From: Chlamydiia bacterium
GTDB lineage: Bacteria; Chlamydiota; Chlamydiia; Chlamydiales; JACKPQ01
Assembly (NCBI GenBank): GCA_030433395.1
Contig: JAUILX010000016.1
Coordinates: 1-12,110, forward strand
Reading direction: 5' to 3'
DNA: 12,110 nt
Positions 1 through 8,500 of the stretch are shown here, in pieces. Numbering within the stretch: position 1 is the first letter of the stretch; each line of letters starts with the position of its first letter. A model generated the notes under the pieces. It did not search any database. It had not been told where the DNA came from and saw only the letters and a list, made by a program, of their open reading frames with translations. The translations under genes were made by a program, and so were the position numbers.

Positions 1-31
1 CCAGGGGTCTTGTGGGGGAAAATTTTGATTG

Positions 32-784
32 TTAACGGACAGCAGGCACTTCATCTAGATCAGAAAGGGCGATTTCATCGCTATTTTCTTCTGAATCTGC
101 TGATGATAGTGTGTCTTCTGTTTGTGGGGCGTTGGCTTTTACAACTTCGATGTCAAAAATAAGAAGTGAGTTTGGTGGCAAGAAGCCTTGTGTGCCGTAA
201 CCTAGCTCAGGGTGGATGAATAGGCGCCTTTTTTCTCCTTCTTTCATGCCGATGATCCCTTTTGAGAAGCCTGGAATGGTTTCATCTAGGTTGAGCGCTT
301 CGGGCTCCTTAGATTCGCCAAATTCTTTGCCGTCAACGAATGTGCCTTTATAGGTGATAAGGGGGTTGAAGTGAGCTTGAACGATCTCGCCTGTGCCCTC
401 TTTTTCGATTTCGTATTGGAGTTTGCCATCGTCAACTGTGACAACTGCGTCTTTTTGTGCATTGGTGGCTAGATATTCTTCTGCTTCTATAAGGTTTAGG
501 TCAGATTTTTTCTGGAAGGCATCTTCCTGAATTTGGGTGATTGCAGCAACTGTTTCTTCGTCGCTAAGGGGAGATGTTTTGCCATCGAGGGAGTTGCGAA
601 GACCCATAAGGACTTTGTCCATATCAAACTCTAGGCCCAATGAATCAAGATTTTGTGCAATCATATGGCCGAACGCTTCAGAGATTTTTGCTAGATCGGG
701 CTTTTCTTTCGGTGTGGTTTCTTCTTCAGCTCTTACAACCGTAAATGTCAGTAGGCTTAGAGCAAATAGGACCAATTTCTTCAT
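32..784 (-). CDS. mip: Mip-like FKBP-type peptidyl-prolyl cis-trans isomerase, exported
   Basis: A 250-aa protein of the Mip/FkpA family, which isomerises X-Pro bonds outside the cytoplasm and usually acts as a dimer. Residues 1-19 form a classical signal peptide (MKK, hydrophobic core, cleavage likely after VRA). An FKBP_N-type helical dimerisation region spans about 30-115, the FKBP fold about 125-217, and an acidic Ser/Glu/Asp-rich tail about 220-246. FKBP landmarks include Tyr145, PGF at 171-173, GYG at 195-197 and the LLIFDIEV strand. Two points are odd. The usual catalytic Asp of the 'FDSS' motif is replaced by FGES (155-158), so activity may be reduced. The signal peptide has no lipobox Cys, although C. 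trachomatis Mip is a lipoprotein. The start is supported by GGAG five bases upstream of ATG. It lies 30 nt after aspS and is probably the last gene of the hisS-aspS-mip operon. Confidence 0.93.
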   Translation of the reverse strand: MKKLVLFALSLLTFTVVRAEEETTPKEKPDLAKISEAFGHMIAQNLDSLGLEFDMDKVLMGLRNSLDGKTSPLSDEETVAAITQIQEDAFQKKSDLNLIEAEEYLATNAQKDAVVTVDDGKLQYEIEKEGTGEIVQAHFNPLITYKGTFVDGKEFGESKEPEALNLDETIPGFSKGIIGMKEGEKRRLFIHPELGYGTQGFLPPNSLLIFDIEVVKANAPQTEDTLSSADSEENSDEIALSDLDEVPAVR

Positions 785-814
785 TGTTTCTCCAGTTTTA
801 TGCTTCCTTATGTC

Positions 815-2572
815 CTAGTCTATAGGATTTGGTTTATTTTTACAAGTGATGTGCAGATCGCTTAGCTGATTTTCTTGGACCTGCGCGGGCGCATCCATCA
901 TTAAATCAGAGGCTTTGATCGTTTTTGGGAAGGCAATGATGTCGCGAATGCTGTCTGTTTGACAAAGGATCATCATGAGACGGTCAAAGCCAAAAGCGAT
1001 CCCAAGATGTGGGGGTGTGCCGTATTTTAGGGCATCGACAAAGAAGCCAAATTTTTGGGCAATGTCTTCTTGTGACAATTTAAGATGCTCGAAGATTTGT
1101 TGCTGGAGTTTTGGATCGTGGATCCTTTGTGAGCCGCCGGCGATTTCGTAACCGTTGAGCACGAGATCATAGGCATTAGAGCGGACTTTTAAGGGGTCAG
1201 TGCCCATGATACCAACATCTGAGGCATAAGGTGCAGTAAAGGGATGGTGCTCAGAGACAAGACGATCTTCGTCGCTGTCCCATGCAAATAGGGGGAATTC
1301 AGTGACCCAGGTAAAGGAGAGCTTTTTAGTGTCTATCAGGTCTTTGTCCTGGGCGATCTGCCGGCGCAGATGATCCAGTGCTTGGTTAACGGTTGTGGTA
1401 TCTGCTGCAGCAAAAAGGACGGTATCACCGGACTCGGCTTTTGTGAGCGCCTGTATTTCGTGTAATTGCTCAGGTGTGAAAAATTTCGCGATGTTTGCGG
1501 TTAAAGTTTGCTCGCATTTCATCCATCCAAGACCTTTGAGTCCAAAGGATGCGACAAACGCTGTGTATTTCTCAATTTCTTTACGTGAGAGAGTGCTCTT
1601 TACACAAAGGGCTTTGACGCAGCCATCGCTTTCGATTGCATTTTTGAAAACAGCGAATTCGCTGCCTCGGGCAATAGCATCGATACGCGCAAGCGGCATT
1701 TCAAAGCGCAGGTCGGGCCTGTCTGTTCCGTAGAGCTCCATTGCCTGAGTATGGGAAATAATCGAAAATGGCGTAGTGATTTCAATACCACATATTTTTG
1801 AAAAGAGCTCTTTGCATAAGTTTTCAGAGAGTTGCATGATGTCGCTGGGCTCGCCAAAGCTCATTTCGATATCAATCTGCATGAATTCGGGTTGGCGATC
1901 TGAGCGTAAATCTTCGTCTCTAAAGCAGGTCGCAAACTGGAAGTAGCGATCCAGGCCACCTACCATGAGCAACTGTTTAAAGAGTTGAGGGGATTGGGGC
2001 AGGGCATAAAAAGCGCCTGGATAGATGCGCGATGGCACAAGGTAGTCGCGCGCGCCTTCAGGTGTTGATTTGCCTAAAATGGGTGTAGTTACTTCGATAA
2101 AACCTAGACTGTCAAGATGATTGCGGGCAATAAGCATGGCTTGATGGCGCATCATTAAATTGTTGATGATTTTGCCGCGGCGCATGTCGAGGTAGCGGTA
2201 TTTTAAGCTGGTAGCTTCTTGCAACTCAAGGTTGTTTTCGTTTAGCGGGAAGGGTGTCACTTCTGCTTTTGAGAGGATGTCAAGAGTTTCGACATCGATT
2301 TCGATAGCGCCAGTGTCGATCTTTGTATTGGGCATCTCTCTTGCGATAACACTGCCAGAAACTGTGATGACGTCTTCAGAGCGTAGCCCTTGGGCGAGTG
2401 TTTGGTCTTTAAAAACGAGCTGCGTTATGCCGTAGCGATCGCGCAAGTCGATAAAGATCAGTTGCCCGAAATCGCGTCTTTTGTGCACCCAGCCAGAGAG
2501 TCTGACGGTTTTTGAAATGTCTTCTTTGCGCAGCTGACCGCAGGTGTGCGTTCTGTGATAATCAGTTTTCAT
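815..2572 (-). CDS. aspS: Aspartyl-tRNA synthetase (class II)
   Basis: A 585-aa bacterial-type AspRS that attaches aspartate to tRNA in the cytoplasm; the length is normal for the family. Domains in order: N-terminal OB-fold anticodon-binding domain (about 1-105, with WVHKRRDFG and FIDLRD), class II catalytic core with QSPQ at 193-196, motif 2 FRDEDLR at 217-223, the bacterial GAD insertion (about 285-420), GGSQRIHD at 479-486 and motif 3 GIAFGFDRL at 524-532. I chose the ATG at 2572 (MKTDYHRTH), because the frame upstream only reads into hisS and the start overlaps the hisS stop by 11 nt (translational coupling), with a weak AAGAG a few bases upstream. Chlamydiae generally lack AsnRS and use a non-discriminating AspRS plus GatCAB; that this enzyme also charges tRNA-Asn is an inference from the family. 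Confidence 0.97.
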   Translation of the reverse strand: MKTDYHRTHTCGQLRKEDISKTVRLSGWVHKRRDFGQLIFIDLRDRYGITQLVFKDQTLAQGLRSEDVITVSGSVIAREMPNTKIDTGAIEIDVETLDILSKAEVTPFPLNENNLELQEATSLKYRYLDMRRGKIINNLMMRHQAMLIARNHLDSLGFIEVTTPILGKSTPEGARDYLVPSRIYPGAFYALPQSPQLFKQLLMVGGLDRYFQFATCFRDEDLRSDRQPEFMQIDIEMSFGEPSDIMQLSENLCKELFSKICGIEITTPFSIISHTQAMELYGTDRPDLRFEMPLARIDAIARGSEFAVFKNAIESDGCVKALCVKSTLSRKEIEKYTAFVASFGLKGLGWMKCEQTLTANIAKFFTPEQLHEIQALTKAESGDTVLFAAADTTTVNQALDHLRRQIAQDKDLIDTKKLSFTWVTEFPLFAWDSDEDRLVSEHHPFTAPYASDVGIMGTDPLKVRSNAYDLVLNGYEIAGGSQRIHDPKLQQQIFEHLKLSQEDIAQKFGFFVDALKYGTPPHLGIAFGFDRLMMILCQTDSIRDIIAFPKTIKASDLMMDAPAQVQENQLSDLHITCKNKPNPID

Positions 2573-3854
2573 ATAGCTCTTTGCAGATTGTGGTAAGGTC
2601 GGACAGTTTAACATCGCGCTCCTTGCGGGTATCGAGGTGTTTGAGTTTGGCTTGGCCAGACTTTAGCTCGTCATCTCCAATAACTAAAGCGTAGACTGCC
2701 CCTCGTTGGCTAGCCATCTGCAGCCCTTTTTGCACTTTGCGCGCACACGGTGCGCAGTCTGCTGCAATGCCGGCGTGGCGGAGTTTGGCAAGGGGGTTTT
2801 GTGCTTGGGCATAGGCTTCATCGCCAAGTGGAATCATATAGACAAATGGGTGTGGACCTTTTGGAAATGGACATTTTTGCGCCATCATTGTTTGCAAAAG
2901 GCGTTCCATGCCTCCAGCAAAGCCTGTCGATGGTAAGTTTGGACCGTCCAGCTGACTTATGAGCCCGTCGTAGCGCCCACCTGCGCTGATGGAGTTTTGA
3001 GAGCCAAGCGATGGGGAGGTGATCTCGAATACTGTTTTGTTGTAATAGTCAAGACCGCGCACCAGATTGGGATCAATGGTGTAGGGAATGCCCAGGGACT
3101 TAAGTTGTTTGCAAACGGCGTTGAAATGCGCGCAGCAGTCATCGCTTAAATAATCTTGAATGGAGGGAGCTCCCTCTAGAAGCTTGCGCTCATCTTTATC
3201 CTTGGTATCAAGAATGCGTAATGGGTTTTTTTCAAAGCGCACTTTGCTATCTTCGCTCAAGCTGTCAAAGTGTGGGCGTAAGTACTCGCGCAAAGCATCG
3301 CGATAAGGCGCTCTGCATTCTGCGTCTCCAACGCTGTTTAAAAGCAGTGTCCAATCTTTTAGTCCGAGTTTTCGATAGAGTGTAACGAGTAAATCGATGA
3401 TTTCGACGTCTTGCTCAGGGCTGTCATTGCCAATGGCTTCAACTCCAAATTGGTGGAATTGGCGGTAGCGTCCAGCTTGAGGGCGGTCATAGCGAAAGTA
3501 GGGGCCTATGTAGTAAAATTTATGAAAAGAGCCCAGCTGCTGCAATCCCTTTTCGTTGAATGCCCGCACAACTGGAGCTGTTCCTTCAGGGCGCAAAGAC
3601 ATCGAGCGCTTAGCTTTATCTTCAAAGGTGTACATTTCCTTGCTGACGATATCGGAGCTATCTCCCACGCCTCGCACAAAAAGCTCAGTGCGCTCGAACA
3701 TGGGTGTTCGGATCTCATAAAAGCCGTAGATCTGACAAACCTCACGGATTACTCCTTCTAAGTAGAGCCAGCGATCTGAGGTGCGCCAAGCATCTTCAGC
3801 CTTAGTTTTTTCAGGAATGATGTCAAAGAGACCTTTTGGAATATTGATACGCAT
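2562..3854 (-). CDS. hisS: Histidyl-tRNA synthetase (class II)
   Basis: A 430-aa HisRS that charges tRNA-His in the cytoplasm. Seen in order: the N-terminal 'PKGLFDIIP' entry of the catalytic core, class II motif 2 (FRYDRPQAGRYRQFHQFGVE, about 120-139), the HisRS signature LVRGLDYYNKTVFE (about 264-277), AGGRYDGL (291-298), motif 3 GFAGGMERLL (311-320), and an HGTP-type anticodon-binding domain (about 335-430). Length is typical. The start is uncertain: ATG at 3854 (MRINIPKG) is preferred over an in-frame TTG at 3860, and neither has a convincing Shine-Dalgarno sequence. It is first in the hisS-aspS-mip operon and diverges from the accessory operon at 4129. Confidence 0.97.
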   Translation of the reverse strand: MRINIPKGLFDIIPEKTKAEDAWRTSDRWLYLEGVIREVCQIYGFYEIRTPMFERTELFVRGVGDSSDIVSKEMYTFEDKAKRSMSLRPEGTAPVVRAFNEKGLQQLGSFHKFYYIGPYFRYDRPQAGRYRQFHQFGVEAIGNDSPEQDVEIIDLLVTLYRKLGLKDWTLLLNSVGDAECRAPYRDALREYLRPHFDSLSEDSKVRFEKNPLRILDTKDKDERKLLEGAPSIQDYLSDDCCAHFNAVCKQLKSLGIPYTIDPNLVRGLDYYNKTVFEITSPSLGSQNSISAGGRYDGLISQLDGPNLPSTGFAGGMERLLQTMMAQKCPFPKGPHPFVYMIPLGDEAYAQAQNPLAKLRHAGIAADCAPCARKVQKGLQMASQRGAVYALVIGDDELKSGQAKLKHLDTRKERDVKLSDLTTICKELYEN

Positions 3855-3862
3855 ATCCAACG

Positions 3863-3891
3863 AGTATATATTGAGCAGCTGTTTCTGGAAA
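3863..3891 (-). promoter_or_regulatory. Candidate sigma-70-type promoter for hisS
   Basis: On the minus strand, TTTCCA (3886-3891, four of six consensus bases) and TATACT (3863-3868, five of six) are separated by exactly 17 nt. Transcription would start near 3856, only a couple of bases before the ATG at 3854, giving a leaderless or nearly leaderless mRNA. That agrees with the missing Shine-Dalgarno sequence. Prediction from sequence match only. Confidence 0.35.
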
Positions 3892-3953
3892 GGAGTTTAA
3901 AACAAGGTAAATTTAAAAAATAAATTTTACTGTTTCTTTCAGCAATTTTCAAC

Positions 3954-4091
3954 ATGAAGACGAAACGTGCTGAGAAGAAAAAAACTCAAAAAGCCTTTAA
4001 AAAAAATCTTCGATTATCGATACTGCCGTCGGTTGATTCTAATAAGCTCTTAATTGATCCAAAAAAACAGCTCACAAGCCAGCAGCGATAA
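3954..4091 (+). CDS. Possible small basic protein, 45 aa (doubtful)
   Basis: An ATG-started ORF of 45 codons upstream of, and in the same direction as, the accessory operon. The product is Lys/Arg-rich at the N-terminus (MKTKRAEKKK...) with a short hydrophobic stretch in the middle and a Lys/Gln-rich end. It stops 37 nt before the 469-aa gene. No clear ribosome binding site precedes it, and the AT-rich intergenic composition alone could yield Lys-rich codons. It could be a leader peptide, a small operon member or chance. I do not recognise it. Confidence 0.25.
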   Translation: MKTKRAEKKKTQKAFKKNLRLSILPSVDSNKLLIDPKKQLTSQQR

Positions 4092-4117
4092 AAGCTGAAA
4101 AAGCTTGAAGTTAACGC

Positions 4118-4122
4118 GGAGG
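4118..4122 (+). promoter_or_regulatory. Strong ribosome binding site of the 469-aa gene
   Basis: GGAGG with a 6-nt spacer before the ATG at 4129. It fixes the start of the first accessory-operon gene and indicates that the gene is actively translated. No convincing promoter was found upstream of it. Confidence 0.8.
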
Positions 4123-4128
4123 TAACAG

Positions 4129-5538
4129 ATGACGGCCATAAACACAGCTTTTCAAGCAGTCTCTAAGGCAATTTTAGATTTAGAGGTATGCAAAGAGACT
4201 GACGATGTAGTAGCCATTACAGCAGCGAAAGAGCTAAGTCAAATTGCAGATGATTACCGTATGCAAATTTGTCAAGCAGAGTCTGGGCAGCAGCTGAAAG
4301 AAGTGATTAAAACAACAACCATACCATTTCCAATAGCCTATCAGTCTATAAAGCTGTTAAAAAACCCAGCTTTGCAGTTCAATGACAAGCTTATTTGTGA
4401 GCTAAGCAAAACAGCGCGCCTATTTTTTGAGCATATTACATGCCAGTGCGTTAGGCAAAAAAGGCAACTTCGCGCATCAACAGCAAAGGATTTACATGAT
4501 ACGTTTAGGGAAATCATTAAAGCCCTTCCTCAAAGAGAAGTCGAAACCCGCTTCAACCTAAAATGCTGTAGGGCAGCTGTCAAAAACCTCACTTATAGAG
4601 GTGATGCAAAAAAAGCAGTGACCAGCAATTTTGTGCCCATCGGAGTAGGAATAGTCAGCTTCATATTTTCTTGTAATGCAAGTCCGCCATATATTAACCC
4701 GGCGACTGTTATACCTTCTTCAGCGCAGCTTGTGCAAGATATGTACAAATCTCTGCCAGAGTTTTGGTATCGGGACGTTCTTGCTTTAAAATGGTCCGGC
4801 ATTGAATTGAAAATGCGCAAAAGACTCCACTACGAGGAAAAAACAAAATCAGGCAAAAGCATCAGAGAAATCCTAAAACAGTCAAAGAGCAACCATAAAA
4901 TTGCCTATTACATATGTCAAATATGCAAAACAATCATTCAAAGCGGCGCTGAAGATATTCTAAAAAAAGAGCTGCTCATAGGCAGGGACGTTAGCATAGT
5001 AAGACTTGCACAATATAGGCCTCGTAAAATCATAGATAAACACCAAGATGTTCGCTGTCTCGCTCTTGGCTACTTAGAAAATCTTTACCTGGCTACAGAG
5101 CACAAAAATGAGATCTGCAGAACCGTGATCAAACAAGCAACAAAAAGCAGCGAAAAATCCTGTGTTAGGAAAAAAGCGCTCTCAGTTTGGCAGCAGCTCA
5201 AAACCCATGATGAAAACACCTTTAGACAGACTGTGTCTGAAATGCTTTCCATAACGAATGAGAATTTGGACCAGGCTGCTCAAAATGGTCGCAGTTTGGA
5301 AGATTTGCAGCAAAAACAGCGCGAGACTGCAGACAGGATAAAAAAATTAGAAGGGCCCAATGAGCAGTCTGGTAACCTCAACCAACCCAATGCTCAACAT
5401 AGTCAGCTACGCAAAGAGCAAGTCGAACTCAGTCGACTACAAGACCTTGTCCATCAAAAAACGCTATTAACTAAAATAGCTGATGCAAACACGCTTGACG
5501 CTTTGAAAGAGGAATTGGGTTATGAGTATGACGACTGA
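4129..5538 (+). CDS. Hypothetical 469-aa helical protein, partner of the protease-STAND protein
   Basis: I recognise no family. The protein is predicted largely helical and rich in Lys, Gln and Cys, with Cys pairs at 105/107 and 146/147. A short hydrophobic stretch at about 168-181 (FVPIGVGIVSFIFS) is the only membrane-segment candidate; no signal peptide is seen. A tryptophan/tyrosine-containing patch follows at about 210-223 (SLPEFWYRDVLALKW). Residues about 255-360 look like amphipathic helices of a HEAT/ARM-like kind, and about 375-445 a Gln/Glu-rich coiled coil interrupted by an Asn/Gln-rich linker. The start is well supported by GGAGG at 6 nt. The 3' end overlaps the 1561-aa gene by 17 nt and contains its ribosome binding site, so the two are almost certainly co-translated. 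An adaptor, substrate or regulator of the protease-STAND protein is an inference from position only. Confidence 0.85.
   Translation: MTAINTAFQAVSKAILDLEVCKETDDVVAITAAKELSQIADDYRMQICQAESGQQLKEVIKTTTIPFPIAYQSIKLLKNPALQFNDKLICELSKTARLFFEHITCQCVRQKRQLRASTAKDLHDTFREIIKALPQREVETRFNLKCCRAAVKNLTYRGDAKKAVTSNFVPIGVGIVSFIFSCNASPPYINPATVIPSSAQLVQDMYKSLPEFWYRDVLALKWSGIELKMRKRLHYEEKTKSGKSIREILKQSKSNHKIAYYICQICKTIIQSGAEDILKKELLIGRDVSIVRLAQYRPRKIIDKHQDVRCLALGYLENLYLATEHKNEICRTVIKQATKSSEKSCVRKKALSVWQQLKTHDENTFRQTVSEMLSITNENLDQAAQNGRSLEDLQQKQRETADRIKKLEGPNEQSGNLNQPNAQHSQLRKEQVELSRLQDLVHQKTLLTKIADANTLDALKEELGYEYDD
5508..5513 (+). promoter_or_regulatory. Internal ribosome binding site coupling the two accessory genes
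   Basis: AGAGGA lies inside the end of the 469-aa gene, 8 nt before the ATG at 5522. A second in-frame ATG at 5528 would have a spacer of 14 nt, so 5522 is preferred. Start-inside-gene placement implies translational coupling and near-fixed stoichiometry of the two proteins. Confidence 0.7.
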
Positions 5539-8500
5539 CCTAACGAGCTCATCAAAAAATGACTGGTTCAATTTCTATGACACCGACACAGACGAAGAAG
5601 ACACAACACCGCTTAAAGCAGAAGAACCCGAAACCTTACCTGGTAGTGAGCACCTTTGCCATGACAAAGCCTTTAACGAGCACATACACCGTTATGCAGA
5701 ATCTGTCCTAATGATTGTGAACAAAACACTCAACAAAGTAGGAACAGGCTGCCTCATTGGAGGGGATCTTCTCATCACCAACCACCACGTCATATGTAGC
5801 CCCGAAGAAGCAGACCAATCCAAAGCTAAGGTGTGGTACCTAGACCAAGCCGCTCCAGACAACAGCAAAGGGTCTGTTAAATGGCAAAATCTAGATTTTG
5901 ATCCAGGCGCTTACTTTTTTACTTGTAAAAACAACATACACAAAAGCGCTTTGCAACCAGCAGCACCAAATAAGCTCGATTTCACCATCGTAGCGCTAAA
6001 GCACACCCCATACCTAGCACAAGTACAAGAGGCCTGTTTGTCGATATTCTCAAGCATTAATCCAAAACCCAAAAGCAGTGTTTGTGTGATCCACCACCCT
6101 AGCCAAGTCGATTCAGAAACACAGATCAAAAGGGCACGTCAAAGATCAATAGGAGCTATCAGCAAAGTAGGAGGCTGCACCTTGCATTACGACGCATCAG
6201 CAATGGGAGGATCGTCAGGTAGCCCCGTCATAGACCGAAATGGAAATTTTATAGGTCTGCATCATCAAGGAGAAAACTGTTCTTGCTCTTTCAAACACAG
6301 TCATAGCTTTGCTGTGTGTACATCTAAAATTGTCGAATATCTTGGCTCTGAAAAAAACAAAATTGAAGAGCACATAGCACAAACAAAAGAGACACTCATT
6401 AAAATAATCCCCCCCGAAATGACTCCCACTCCCCCTATTGTCAAACTGCCAAAGCCCCCTGCCCCAACACAATACTTCATGGGTCGCGATGAAGACCTTA
6501 AGAAGCTAAGCGAGCTTTTTGAAAGCAACAACAGGGTAGCCATTACCGGCCTTGGAGGCGTAGGCAAAACCCAACTAGCCTACAAATTCATCCAGGAGCA
6601 AATAACATGCGAGAATGCATACTTCATTGACGCCTCGAGTCAAGAAGACACCTCGAGTCAAGAAAGTGTAAAAAAAGCACTAAACAATATAGCCGAGCAT
6701 CATAATATTCCTATTTTTGATTATGATAAAACGCGATTTTTGGCACTAAAAGAGTATCTCAATAAATTTCAAAGTGACTTTCTGATGCTCGTTGACAATC
6801 TTGACGATCAAGTAGATGCCTCATGGATAAAGCAGTATTTACCTAACGCAGGGAGAATTCTGATTACCAGTCGGCTAAATAACGCTGCTCGCCTTGTGGA
6901 AGGAAAGCAGCATCGTTTAGGCAATCTGTCAAAAGAAGCCGCTGTAAGCTATCTAATTAAGGCAACAGCTGACACTACTAAAGAAGGCAAGGAAGCCGCG
7001 GCGTTAATAGCTAGAAAACTGAATCGTTTTCCATTAGCACTCTCACATGCGGCAGCCTATATTCAAGACGCCTGTATTAGCCTAGAATGCTATTTTCACT
7101 TGCTAGATGATATTGAGCTCTTAAACGACTCTGATGTTATTCCCGATGACTCTGGTAGTATTAACAAGCGCACTGTTTTGGCTACCTGGCAAATTAGTTT
7201 AAAAAAAATCAAAGAAAAAAAACCGTTTGCAATTGATGTTATGGACTTCATCAGCGTCTTAAAGAGCGTTGGTTTTGATCTGTATTTTCTCAACCAATGG
7301 GGAAAAATAGATGGGCATAGCAAAATTAAAATTATAAGTGGCATAAAAATGCTTTGCATATATTCTTTTCTCAATCAGGTACCCTCGGGAGACGGTGCTT
7401 ATACAATCCATCCCTTAGTGCAAGAAGTCCTGCGTAATGAGCTCGAACAGAAATACCCTAAAAAAGCCAGGCAGCTCGAAAATAGAGCAAACCAGCTTAT
7501 CAAAGAACTTGCCATCGAAAAAGATCAAGCACAAAAGTTAAAGCCTCACCAAGTCGCTAACGAAATTACAAGAACCAGGGCGTATATCGGGCTAATTAGT
7601 GGCTCTAGCGATCAGCAAGAGCATATTCAACAACTCTACGCCTTCCTTTCAGAAGAAACCTATTACGAGCCTTTACGTTTGGCGTGTCTCGAAGGCCTCA
7701 AGCACAGCTCAAACGACCAAGCGCTAAAAACAATCGCATCCATCCCAAACAAGCTCACTGGCTACCGCTACACTCACTATCACAAATACCAAGAGCTTAA
7801 CGAGTGCTTAAAAAAAATGAGCGTAGCATCATCAGATGAACAACATGGCTCATGCCTAACAGGCAAATTAACAACAATTAACTGGGGACAAGGCCTAGTA
7901 CCCAGTCCCGGTCAAGACAGCCAAACAGCCAGCCCGACTAGCGTATACCTTAAGCCTGACATTCTCAAACAAATTCTCGACAGCAAGATACTACAAGGAA
8001 ATTCCTCCGAGGCCCCATTCATTATCAAAAGGCCGCCAACAAATCAAACGAGCTTGCACCGAGTAGCTGAAGCGCGTATAGGCCAAGCCTCCCTCTATTT
8101 CAAAGGCCTCCCCACACACCCTTGCATGGAATTCGCTGTTACAAGTTTCATGTACCGACTCTTTGGTTACGGTGCCACCCCCGTTACCTTAGCCAGGCTA
8201 GCACTACAGCTTCCCCCAGAACAGGAAGAAATTACCATTCCCGTAATGCTATCGCTAACTGTAAAAGGAAACCCGCTCAGCGCACACACTAGTGCGCTCG
8301 ATACAACCACGCTTAAATTTAGCGAAATGCTTATCGCGCAGTTACTCCTCATGCCAAGTGACGCTCACCACTCCAACTTTATCATATCAAAGCAAGGAGA
8401 GATTACGTGTATAGACAACGAAGCATCCTTCATGCCCATAAAAATACCAGGATCAGAAGAAATTCTCTTTAACTCCGCCCTGTTTAAACAAGGCAATGGC

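Noticed and set aside
1..31. A terminator or next gene downstream of mip
   Set aside because: Only 31 bases remain, with no stem-loop plus T-run and no start codon context that I can support.
2573..2614. An upstream aspS start adding 14 residues
   Set aside because: The extra residues lie within the hisS coding end and do not belong to the AspRS fold; ATG at 2572 gives the normal N-terminus and an 11-nt coupled overlap.
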